Source: SKPH01 sp051748565 (GTDB taxonomy: Bacteria > Bacillota > Dethiobacteria > DTU022). Taken from it: DNA of 64,000 bases. Of the stretch, positions 18,775 through 27,163 are shown one piece after another. The notes under the pieces were generated by a model. The model did not search any database. It was not told the DNA's origin and saw only the letters and a list, made by a program, of their open reading frames with translations. The stretch spans positions 1 through 64,000 of the forward strand of contig JBNJHN010000003.1 in NCBI GenBank assembly GCA_051748565.1. The letters run 5' to 3'. Within the stretch, counting starts at the first letter, position 1, and each line of letters opens with the position of its first letter. Both the position numbers and the translations under genes were made by a program.

Positions 18775-19926
18775 GTGGATACTGAAGCCCCGATTAAAGA
18801 GGTTATAGAGGAGATAAAAGAATTTGGTGGCGACGCTGTAAAATTTTGTTATCAATGTGGAAAATGCGATACAGTATGTCCCTGGAATAAAGTTACAAAA
18901 TTTAGCATACGCAAGTTGATACGTGAGGCTACTTTTGGCATACCGGAAGTAGAGCTTGAAGAAGTCTGGCGCTGTACTACCTGTGGTAAATGCCCCCAGG
19001 AATGTCCCAGGGACGTAAAGCAAGTAGATGATGTTGTGGCCATGCGCAGGATAGCCGCGGAATATGGTGTATCTTCAACCCTGCTGAAACCTGTTCGTTC
19101 AGCAAGCGCAAGCCTTGCCGCTGAAGGTAATCCCGTTGTCCAGGATCGATCCAGGAGGACTGAATGGGCAGAAGGTCTGAATATAAAACCATTCACAGAA
19201 GAAATGGAAATTCTTTATTTCTCCTGCTGCTATGTCTGTTATGATCAGAGATTGAAGGAAATTGGTCAGGCCACGGTCAGGCTTCTTAATAAAGCTGAAG
19301 TCGATTTCGGCACACTGGGCACCCTGGAGAACTGTTGTGGAGAAAGTATCCGTAAAACAGGCAATGAAGAAATTTTTAAAAGTCTGGCCAGAGAAAATAT
19401 TAAAACCTTTATAGAACACGGGGTCAAGAAAATTCTCGTTTCTTCTCCACATTGCTACCATACTTTTAAGAACGAATATCCTGAATTCAAAGCGAATTTT
19501 GAAGTGGTTCACATTACCCAGTATTTGCACGATCTAGTTAACGAGGGAAGACTTCAGATCAATAAGGAGTATGAAAAGAAAGTAACCTATCATGATCCCT
19601 GTTATCTGGGCCGGCATAACGGTATTTATGACATTCCGCGGGAAATTTTAAAAAAGATACCCGGCCTGGAACTAAACGAGATGGCCGAATCGCGTGAAGA
19701 CAGTTTATGCTGCGGGATGGGTGGAGGCAGGATTTGGATCGATACCAAGATGCCTGAGAGATTCTCCAATATCAGGATTCAAGATGCAATCAATCTTGGA
19801 GCCGAAGTCCTTGTCACCTCTTGCCCTTATTGTGTTGATGCTCTCGAGGAAAGCAGATCGGGGTTAAACCTGGAAAGTGCTATAGAGATAAAAGATATCA
19901 CGGAAATACTCCAGGAAGTGATCTGA
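18775..19926 (+). CDS. bamD: heterodisulfide-reductase-like iron-sulfur protein BamD
   Basis: A 383-residue fusion of HdrC-like and HdrB-like parts. The N-terminal third has CYQCGKCDTVCP and CTTCGKCPQECP (two [4Fe-4S] sites). The rest has two CCG domains (CCGESIRKTG and CCGMGGG, each with an earlier Cys) of the type that hold non-cubane clusters in HdrB. No membrane segment is present. The start is GTG with a GGTGGGG site. Family knowledge: BamD is the HdrB/D-like part of the proposed electron-bifurcating BamDEF module that drives benzoyl-CoA reduction. Confidence 0.87.
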   Translation: MDTEAPIKEVIEEIKEFGGDAVKFCYQCGKCDTVCPWNKVTKFSIRKLIREATFGIPEVELEEVWRCTTCGKCPQECPRDVKQVDDVVAMRRIAAEYGVSSTLLKPVRSASASLAAEGNPVVQDRSRRTEWAEGLNIKPFTEEMEILYFSCCYVCYDQRLKEIGQATVRLLNKAEVDFGTLGTLENCCGESIRKTGNEEIFKSLARENIKTFIEHGVKKILVSSPHCYHTFKNEYPEFKANFEVVHITQYLHDLVNEGRLQINKEYEKKVTYHDPCYLGRHNGIYDIPREILKKIPGLELNEMAESREDSLCCGMGGGRIWIDTKMPERFSNIRIQDAINLGAEVLVTSCPYCVDALEESRSGLNLESAIEIKDITEILQEVI

Positions 19927-19995
19927 GGTGCGAAAGATTAAATGTACTGCAATAGAATAGCGGGTTTGATATAAAACCTGATGAGGTGATAGAAA

Positions 19996-22900
19996 GTGGA
20001 AAATAAATTGGAAATAAATAGCGGGCAACTTGTCAGAAACCTTGCAGGCAGTAATTTTGGAGATGTAATGGTTGTAGGTGGAGGGGTCAGCGGCATCCAG
20101 TCATCCTTAGATCTTGCTGCTGCCGGTTTTAAGGTTTATCTTGTTGACAGCGCCCCTGCTATTGGCGGCCATATGGCCCAGCTGGATAAGACCTTTCCGA
20201 CCAATGATTGCTCTATGTGAATACTCTCACCCAAACTGGTCGAGGTCGACCGGAATACCAATATTGAGGTCCTTTCCTATACTGAAGTGGATAGTGTGGA
20301 AGGCGAAGCGGGGAACTTTAAAGTAACCCTGAGGAAAAAACCCAGGTATGTATTAGAAGACAAGTGCACCGGCTGCACTGTCTGCGTTGAGTATTGTCCT
20401 GTAAAGTACCCTGATAAATTTAATCAGGATATATCGAAGAATAAAGCGATTCATATATACTATTCTCAGGCAATCCCCCTGATCACCTATATAGATGAAA
20501 GCTGCATTTACCTGAAAGAGAAAAAGTGTCGCATCTGTGAGGCAGTATGTAAAAACGAGGCAATAGATTTTAATCAGACCGAAGAGAAGGTGGAAATAAA
20601 AGTCGGGGCTGTAGTTCTGGCTCCGGGTTATGAACCATTTGATCCGGGCATAAGAGAGGACTATGGCTACGGTAAGTTCGAGAATGTGATAACCAGCATG
20701 GATTATGAACGGTTGACGGATTCCACGGGTCCTTATGAAGGCCAGGTCCTGCGCCCTTCCGATATGAAGCATCCCCATAAAGTAGCCTGGATCCAGTGTG
20801 TCGGTTCCAGGCAGGTTAACCCACCGGGCGCGAAAAGCTATTGTTCCTCGGTCTGCTGCACCTATACGCAGAAACAGGTAATATTAACAAAAGAACATGA
20901 CCCTGAATCTGAATGTGTCGTATTCCATAATGACATTCGATCCTACGGCAAAGATTTCGAGCGATTTTATAAAAGGGCAGAGGATCTGCCCGGGGTTCAA
21001 TTTATCAGAAGCTATCCGTCGGTGGTAAAGGAAGATCCGGAAACCAGGAGTGTTACGATAAAATATGCAACCAATGATGACGGTGTGAAGGAAGAAGAAT
21101 TTGACATGGTTGTATTATCGGTCGGGTTAAATCCACCCGCTGATTTTGAGAAACTGGCTGATAAGTTTGGTATTGAATTAAATGATCATGGCTTCTGCAA
21201 AACTAATCCTGTAAATACAATGCAGACTTCCCGCCCGGGATTATTTATCAGCGGCGCTTTCCAGGGTCCGTTAGATATCCCCGAATCTGTTGTAACTGCG
21301 AGCGGCGCAGGGTCTCAGTGTGGCGAGCTTCTTAATTACAGGAGAGGGGATCTCTCCAAAGAAAGGGTATATCCTCCGGAAAGGGATGTTTCTTCAGAAG
21401 AACCCAGAATCGGCGTTTTTGTATGTCACTGTGGAGCGAATATCGGCAGGGTGGTTGATGTTCCTTCCAATGTTGAATATTCCTTAACCCTGCCCAACGT
21501 TGTCTATGCCCAGGAACAGCTTTTTTCATGTGCAACTAATTGTGCCGAAGAAATTACTGAGAAGATAAAAGAGAAAGAGCTAAACCGCGTAATCGTTGCC
21601 GCCTGTTCTCCGAGGACACTTGAAATGTTATTCCGGGATACACTTCGGGAGGCGGGGCTGAATCAATACTACTATGAAATGGCCAATATCAGGGAACATT
21701 GCTCCTGGGTTCACCCCAAAGAAAAAGATAAAGCTACTCAAAAATCCAAGGATATTATTCGAATGGCAGTAGCCCGTGCCCGCCACCTGGAGCCGTTAAT
21801 GGAGATAGATCTGCCGGTTGATAAAAGGGCTCTGGTGGTTGGTGGAGGAATTGCCGGCATGACCTGTGCACTCTCTATTGCCGCTCAGGGGCATGAAGTG
21901 CACCTGGTGGAAAAGGATAAAAACCTGGGAGGAACAGCAAGGAAAATATATGATACCCTGGAAGGGCTTGATGTTCAGACCTATTTACGCGACATGATCG
22001 GCAAAGTTTATCAAAACCCCCTGATCCATGTTTATACCGATGCTGCAATCAAACAGAACACAGGGTATATTGGAAATTTTATTACCAGGGTGGAGATTGA
22101 TGGAAGAATAGCAGAAATTAAGCATGGAGCAACTGTGATTGCCACGGGTGCTGATGTTTATACACCCAGCGAATACCTTTATGGTAAAGATGACAGGGTT
22201 CTGACCCATCTCGAGTTGGAAGAAAAGATTGTTGAAGAAGATGAAAAAGTTATTAATGCTGAAAACCTGGTTATGATTCAGTGCGTGGGTTGCAGAAATG
22301 AAGACAGGGATTATTGTAGTCGAATCTGCTGTAACGAATCCGTAAAAAACGCCCTGAAGCTAAAAGAGAAAAACCCGCAGATGGATATCTATATTCTCTT
22401 CAGGGACATGAGAACCTATGGTTATAATGAAGATTTTTACAGGGCTGCGGCGGATAAAGATATCAAATTTATTCGTTACGAACCTGAAGAAGAACCACAG
22501 ATTGAAGCTGCTGAGGGAGAAAACGGGCCTGTTTTAAGGGTTACCCTGCCCGATTATGTTTTAGAGAAAAAACTTGAAATAGATGCTGATATTATTGCAC
22601 TGGCTGCTGCTGTTATTCCTTCTGCAGGGGCTAAAGAAATAGAAAGCTTATTCAAGGTTGGCTTGAACCAGGATGGTTTCTTTAAAGAGGCCCATGTTAA
22701 ATTAAGGCCGGTTGAATTTGCTGCAGACGGTGTTTATCTTTGTGGCTTGGCACACTATCCAAAGCTGATTTCAGAGACGGTCAGCCAGGCTTATGGTGCC
22801 GCGGGCCGGGTTTTAACCCTTCTTTCAAAAGATATCGTGACCGCTTCCGGCTCTATATGTGAGGTTGAAGAAGAAAAGTGTGTTTCCTGTGGAGCATGTA

Positions 22901-23121
22901 TTGCAGCCTGTACCTACGGTGCCATAGAATTCCGGGAAACAGAAATGGGTATTAAAGCTTTTGTCAATCCTGTTCTTTGTAAAGGTGACGGAGTCTGCAA
23001 TGCAGTTTGCCCGACAGGGGCCATACAACTTAAGCACTTTACCGACAAAGAACTCTTGAGTCAAATCGATGCTGCAATACCGGAAGAAGAAGTCATAAAG
23101 AAAATTGAAGCGCTGGTTTAG
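19996..23121 (+). CDS. bamE: HdrA-like flavoprotein BamE with selenocysteine
   Basis: A 1041-residue protein if the in-frame TGA at 20218-20220 is read as selenocysteine 75. The frame is open on both sides, and the context NDCSM-U-ILSPK matches the CSxC motif of HdrA with Sec in place of the second Cys. Layout: FAD motif VVGGGVSG (residue about 30), ferredoxin motif [12 protein letters not shown], then from about residue 472 a second full HdrA unit ([18 protein letters not shown]) and C-terminal [11 protein letters not shown] and [15 protein letters not shown] start after GAGGTGAT. It would carry electrons between BamF/BamD and BamGHI. A nonsense mutation is unlikely given the SECIS-like hairpin downstream. 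Confidence 0.9.
20218..20253 (+). promoter_or_regulatory. Sec UGA codon and SECIS-like hairpin in bamE
   Basis: The TGA is followed after 15 bases by CTGGTCG / CGACCGG, a 7-bp stem (one G-U pair) capped by the tetraloop AGGU (20243-20246). A short apical loop containing GGU at this distance is the bacterial SECIS pattern read by SelB, as in E. coli fdhF. Confidence 0.75.
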
Positions 23122-23266
23122 AACTTTTGGCAATACAAAATGTTTAGTTACTCAATTTAATATAAATCAAAATAAAATTTCTATTTCACCATAGCAAGGG
23201 AAATGAGTCTTTGGAAGTTTTTAAAAAATATATTTAAACGTATTAGAAACACAGGAGGTGTGGCGA

Positions 23267-24034
23267 ATGAGTACAGAAATGACTTTTAAACCAAGCATTA
23301 TTGGTTTTGTATGTCAGTGGTGAGGATATGGAGCTGCGGATCTGGCTGGAGTTTCCAGACTACAATATACAACTGAAATCAGGCTTATTCGCGTTATGTG
23401 CACCGGTAGAATCGACCTCGCACATATAATTAGGGCTTTCTCAAATGGGATAGATGGTGTTTTTATTGGTGGTTGTCGTTTAAATGAATGTAATTATATT
23501 ACTCACGGAAATTTTCATGCACTAAATATTGTGCTTCTTTGTAAGAAAATGATGGAATACATCGGTCTGAATCCCGAACGTTTGAGGATTGAGTTTATGT
23601 CATCCGGGGAGGGGAATCTTTTTGCCGAAGTTGTCGATGATTTTGTAGAGACAGTCAGGGAGACAGGCCCTCTTGGAAAAAGTGAGGGAATTGATGAAAC
23701 TGGATTAAAAGTAAATCTTAAAGCTATAACCAGCTTAATCCCCTATATCAGGCTGGTGGAAAGTGAAAGGCTAAGAGGGCACTTTGGAACATTAGCAGAG
23801 TTCAGGGACTTTTATTCCAGCGAAGAATTTGAAAGGCTCTTCCAGGAGCTGATCGCAGATAAACTGGCAATCAGCCAAATTATGATGCTCCTGCGGGAAA
23901 AACCCCTGTCTACGGGAGAAATCTCTGAGATACTGGGTCTTTCCCCGTCTGAAATATCAAAACACCTGAATAGTTCAGCAAAGCTTGGCCTGGTCAGGTA
24001 TGAGGAAAATGAGAAGCGCTTTGCTTCTGTCTGA
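23267..24034 (+). CDS. bamF: MvhD-like subunit BamF with selenocysteine and winged-helix tail
   Basis: A 255-residue protein if the TGA at 23321-23323 is read as Sec19. The sequence runs CQW-U-GYGAADLAG, which is the MvhD CxxC motif with Sec for the second Cys; later MvhD features are VMCTGRID and GGCRLNECNY. MvhD proteins hold a [2Fe-2S] cluster and link a partner to HdrA. The C-terminal 45 residues (LSTGEISEILGLSPSEISKHL) look like a winged-helix DNA-binding domain, not usual for MvhD. ATG follows CAGGAGGTG. Ignoring the Sec codon would give a false start at 23396 and lose the redox motif. Confidence 0.88.
23321..23359 (+). promoter_or_regulatory. Sec UGA codon and candidate SECIS hairpin in bamF
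   Basis: After the TGA and 17 intervening bases, TCTGG (23341-23345) pairs with CCAGA (23355-23359) around a 9-base loop containing GG. An alternative inner pairing CTGG/CCAG is possible. The distance matches the bamE element; the fold is less clear-cut. Confidence 0.55.
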
Positions 24035-24082
24035 TACTAATCAGCAATCAGCATGGTGAAGGGGGATCGCGGGGCAGAGGCC

Positions 24083-24535
24083 ATGGATAATACCAGAATT
24101 GATCAAATCGTTGAAAAATATGACTGTGAAGCCAGTTCGCTCATCCAGGTATTATTGGAAATTCAGAGTGAAAACCGCTGGCTTCCAAAGCAGGTATTGG
24201 AGAGGATTAGCGAAAGGCTAGAGGTGCCTTTGGCCAGAATACAGCACATTGCTACTTTTTATAAGGCATTTAGTTTAGTTCCGAAGGGCCGTCATGAAAT
24301 ACATATTTGCATGGGTACCGCCTGTCATGTCCGTGGTGCGCAACTTGTCCTCGACAAAGTTCAAGACCTGACCGGTATTAACCCTGGCGAAACAGACCTG
24401 GATCTCAAATTCAGCCTGGAGACGGTTAACTGTCTTGGTTGTTGTGCTTTAGGCCCGGTGATGGAAATTAATGGGCAAATTCACGGGAAGATATCACCGG
24501 CCGAGACAGCAGATGCCCTAAAAAAATACGACTGA
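24083..24535 (+). CDS. bamG: NuoE-like [2Fe-2S] subunit BamG
   Basis: A 150-residue thioredoxin-like [2Fe-2S] ferredoxin of the NuoE/HydA-gamma family. The cluster ligands are in CMGTAC and CLGCC, the C-x4-C...C-x3-C spacing typical of NuoE. The helical N-terminus contains ENRWLP and HIATFYKAF. The ATG at 24083 gives the common NuoE-like length; an in-frame ATG ten codons upstream has no ribosome binding site. It feeds electrons to or from the NuoF-like BamH. Spacing to bamH is 22 bases. Confidence 0.85.
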   Translation: MDNTRIDQIVEKYDCEASSLIQVLLEIQSENRWLPKQVLERISERLEVPLARIQHIATFYKAFSLVPKGRHEIHICMGTACHVRGAQLVLDKVQDLTGINPGETDLDLKFSLETVNCLGCCALGPVMEINGQIHGKISPAETADALKKYD

Positions 24536-24557
24536 GGGAAGATTGTGAGGGAAGATT

Positions 24558-26480
24558 ATGCCACGGATAAACTCACCTGCTGAACTGGAAGCAATCAGAA
24601 AGGAATTACTGTCTCAACGAGATCCCGACAAACGGACTATTACGCTTTGCTCCGGTTCTGCCTGCCACGCAACGGGCAGCAGGTTGGTAGCTGAGAGTAT
24701 CGAAGAAGAGATAAAAAAACAGGGTTTAACTGATCAAGTCGATATAAGGAAGACTGGTTGCCATGGTTTTTGTGAGAGAGGTCCGATCATAGTTATCCAC
24801 CCCGATGAAATATGCTACTTACAGATTAAGCCCGATGATGTTCCTGAAATTATTTCTGAGACGATCAAAGAAAATAGGATCATAGAGCGTTTACTTTATA
24901 AAGATCCCGCTACAGAGGAAGAGATAATTCATGAACATGAAATTCCCTTCTACAAGAACCAGAAAAGGCTTCTTTTCGGGGCCAATATTACAATAGATCC
25001 CAAAAGTATTGAAGACTACCTGGCTATTGGCGGTTATTCTGCGCTGGTTAAAGTTCTTTTTGAAATGAATCCTGAACAGGTTTTGGAAGAAATTAAAAAA
25101 TCTAACCTGAGGGGCAGAGGTGGCGGCGGCTTTCCGGCAGGGATAAAATGGGAAGGCTCCCGTAATGCACCGGATGATAAGAAATATGTAATAGTAAATG
25201 CGGACGAAGGTGACCCCGGAGCCTACATGGATAGAAGTTTACTCGAAGGCAATCCTCATTCAGTTCTTGAGGGGCTGGCGATTGGAGCTTATACCATTGG
25301 CGCAGAGGAGGGTTATATTTACGTTCGGCAGGAATACCCGCTGGCAGTAGAAAATATTGGTATTGCGATCAGCCAGGCTGAGGAATATGGATTCCTGGGG
25401 GATAATATTCTCGGCTCAGGCTTTAATTTCAAAGTTATTGTGCACCAGGGGGCAGGCGCGTTTGTCTGCGGCGAGTCTAGCGCTTTAATGACGGCTTTGG
25501 AAGGCAGGGCAGGTGAACCAAGGCCGAAGTATATCCGTTCAAACATCAAGGGCCTATGGGAAAAACCTACTGTTTTGAATAATGTTGAAACCTGGGCCAA
25601 TGTTCCATTAATTATCAATAACGGTGCCGATTGGTTTACACAATATGGAACGGAAAAAAGCAAGGGTACAAAGATTTTTTCATTGGTAGGCAAAATAAAC
25701 AATACCGGTCTTGTAGAAGTAGCGATGGGTATGACCCTGCGAGATATTATTTTCAAAATAGGTGGCGGAATCCCCGGAGACAAGAAGTTTAAAGCAGTAC
25801 AGACTGGCGGGCCGTCCGGCGGCTGCCTGCCAGCAGATTTATTAGATTTGGAAGTAGGTTTTGATGAGCTTACCCAGGCCGGCTCGATGATGGGTTCCGG
25901 GGGTATGATTGTCATGGATGAAGATACCTGCATGGTTGATGTGGCCAGGTATTTCCTTGATTTTCTCGCTGATGAATCGTGCGGTAAATGTGTCCCCTGC
26001 CGCGAAGGTGTCAAACAGATGCTGAACATTTTGACTAATATTACCCGGGGTAAGGGTAAGGAGGGTGATATTGAGCTTTTGGAGGAGCTGGCGGAGGTGG
26101 CCAGAGAGGGAGCACTCTGTGCTTTGGGTCAGACTGCGCCAAATCCGTTTATAAGTACATTAAAGTATTTTAAAGATGAGTATGAAGCACATATCAATGA
26201 AAAGAAGTGCCCGGCACTATATTGCAAAGAGCTTATTGACTACTATATTGATCCGGAAAAATGCCGGGCCTGTATGATTTGTCTCAAACAGTGTCCCGCA
26301 GATGCAATTATAGGGGAAAAGAAAAAGATCCATATAATAGACCAGGAGAAATGCACGAAGTGCAATACTTGTTTTGAGGTTTGTCCACCCCGTTTTAATG
26401 CGGTGAAGAAAATATCCGGTGAACCTGTCCCGCCTCCAATTTCCGAAGAAGAAAGAGTTATCACCAGGGGGAATAATTAA
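24558..26480 (+). CDS. bamH: NuoF-like NAD/FMN subunit BamH
   Basis: A 640-residue flavo-iron-sulfur protein. Order of domains: N-terminal NuoE-like [2Fe-2S] motif (CSGSACHATG with KTGCHGFC), FMN/NADH-binding 51-kDa fold with GRGGGGFPAG, a SLBB segment, the [4Fe-4S] site CGKCVPCREG, and a C-terminal two-cluster ferredoxin (CRACMICLKQCP and CTKCNTCFEVCP). This is the layout of HydB/HndC-type NADH-oxidising subunits. In the Bam complex it is proposed to exchange electrons with NAD(H). It sits two bases before bamI. Confidence 0.88.
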   Translation: MPRINSPAELEAIRKELLSQRDPDKRTITLCSGSACHATGSRLVAESIEEEIKKQGLTDQVDIRKTGCHGFCERGPIIVIHPDEICYLQIKPDDVPEIISETIKENRIIERLLYKDPATEEEIIHEHEIPFYKNQKRLLFGANITIDPKSIEDYLAIGGYSALVKVLFEMNPEQVLEEIKKSNLRGRGGGGFPAGIKWEGSRNAPDDKKYVIVNADEGDPGAYMDRSLLEGNPHSVLEGLAIGAYTIGAEEGYIYVRQEYPLAVENIGIAISQAEEYGFLGDNILGSGFNFKVIVHQGAGAFVCGESSALMTALEGRAGEPRPKYIRSNIKGLWEKPTVLNNVETWANVPLIINNGADWFTQYGTEKSKGTKIFSLVGKINNTGLVEVAMGMTLRDIIFKIGGGIPGDKKFKAVQTGGPSGGCLPADLLDLEVGFDELTQAGSMMGSGGMIVMDEDTCMVDVARYFLDFLADESCGKCVPCREGVKQMLNILTNITRGKGKEGDIELLEELAEVAREGALCALGQTAPNPFISTLKYFKDEYEAHINEKKCPALYCKELIDYYIDPEKCRACMICLKQCPADAIIGEKKKIHIIDQEKCTKCNTCFEVCPPRFNAVKKISGEPVPPPISEEERVITRGNN

Positions 26481-26482
26481 CA

Positions 26483-27094
26483 ATGAGTAAAATTTTATTG
26501 ACTATTGATGGCAAAGAGGTTGAAGCAAATGATGATATGACTATATTGGAAGCGGCACAAAGTATAGGTATAGTTATACCTACACTTTGTCACCACGAGA
26601 AGTTAGAACCTTATGGGGGGTGTCGGGTTTGCACAGTTGAGGTAGAATCAAATGGCAGGACTAAGCTGGTTGCAGCCTGTGTTTATCCGGCAGAGCGTAA
26701 TTTAACTGTTATAACCAGGTCCGAAAAGATAGACAGAATTCGCAAAATGATCTTACAGCTATTGCTTTCTCATGCCCCGGATTCCGAGCAGCTGCAGGAT
26801 TTGGCCAAGGAGTATGGCGCAGATAGTAATCGCTTTGAAAAAGAGGCTTCATTTTGCATACATTGTGGTTTATGTGTAAGGTACTGCAACGAAATAAAAA
26901 AGAAGGATGCTGTCGGATTTATCAACAGAGGTGCCAGAAGAGAGATAAACTTTATCCCGGAGGTTGCCTCCAAAGAATGCTGGCATTGCAAAGAATGTTT
27001 CCCACTCTGTCCCACAGCGGCACTTCAGGCAGCTTATGTTTTCACTGAAGCCCTTGTGGCTTCTAAAGCTCCTTTTGAAACTGAATCTGATTGA
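26483..27094 (+). CDS. bamI: NuoG-like iron-sulfur subunit BamI
   Basis: A 203-residue fragment-type NuoG homologue: an N-terminal plant-type [2Fe-2S] ferredoxin (CHHEKLEPYGGCRVC and a distal Cys in AACVYPA), followed by CIHCGLCVRYC and CWHCKECFPLCP clusters. No molybdopterin domain follows, in line with BamI and with hydrogenase-type small NuoG proteins. It starts two bases after bamH stops and is the last bam gene of the operon; no clear terminator follows. Confidence 0.86.
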   Translation: MSKILLTIDGKEVEANDDMTILEAAQSIGIVIPTLCHHEKLEPYGGCRVCTVEVESNGRTKLVAACVYPAERNLTVITRSEKIDRIRKMILQLLLSHAPDSEQLQDLAKEYGADSNRFEKEASFCIHCGLCVRYCNEIKKKDAVGFINRGARREINFIPEVASKECWHCKECFPLCPTAALQAAYVFTEALVASKAPFETESD

Positions 27095-27163
27095 TGAAGC
27101 TTCAAGCTGCCCCGACTAATCCTGCACGATCTTCAGAATGGTATTCCTGATTTTTTGCAGTTA

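Noticed and set aside
20218..20220. Nonsense mutation or sequencing error splitting bamE into two pseudogene fragments
   Set aside because: The UGA replaces a conserved Cys in a redox motif, the frame and homology continue directly after it, a SECIS-like hairpin follows, and the neighbouring bamF shows the same pattern.
23396..24034. BamF starting at the internal ATG at 23396
   Set aside because: This would remove the conserved MvhD N-terminal motif; the ATG at 23267 has a strong ribosome binding site and is in frame through the Sec UGA.
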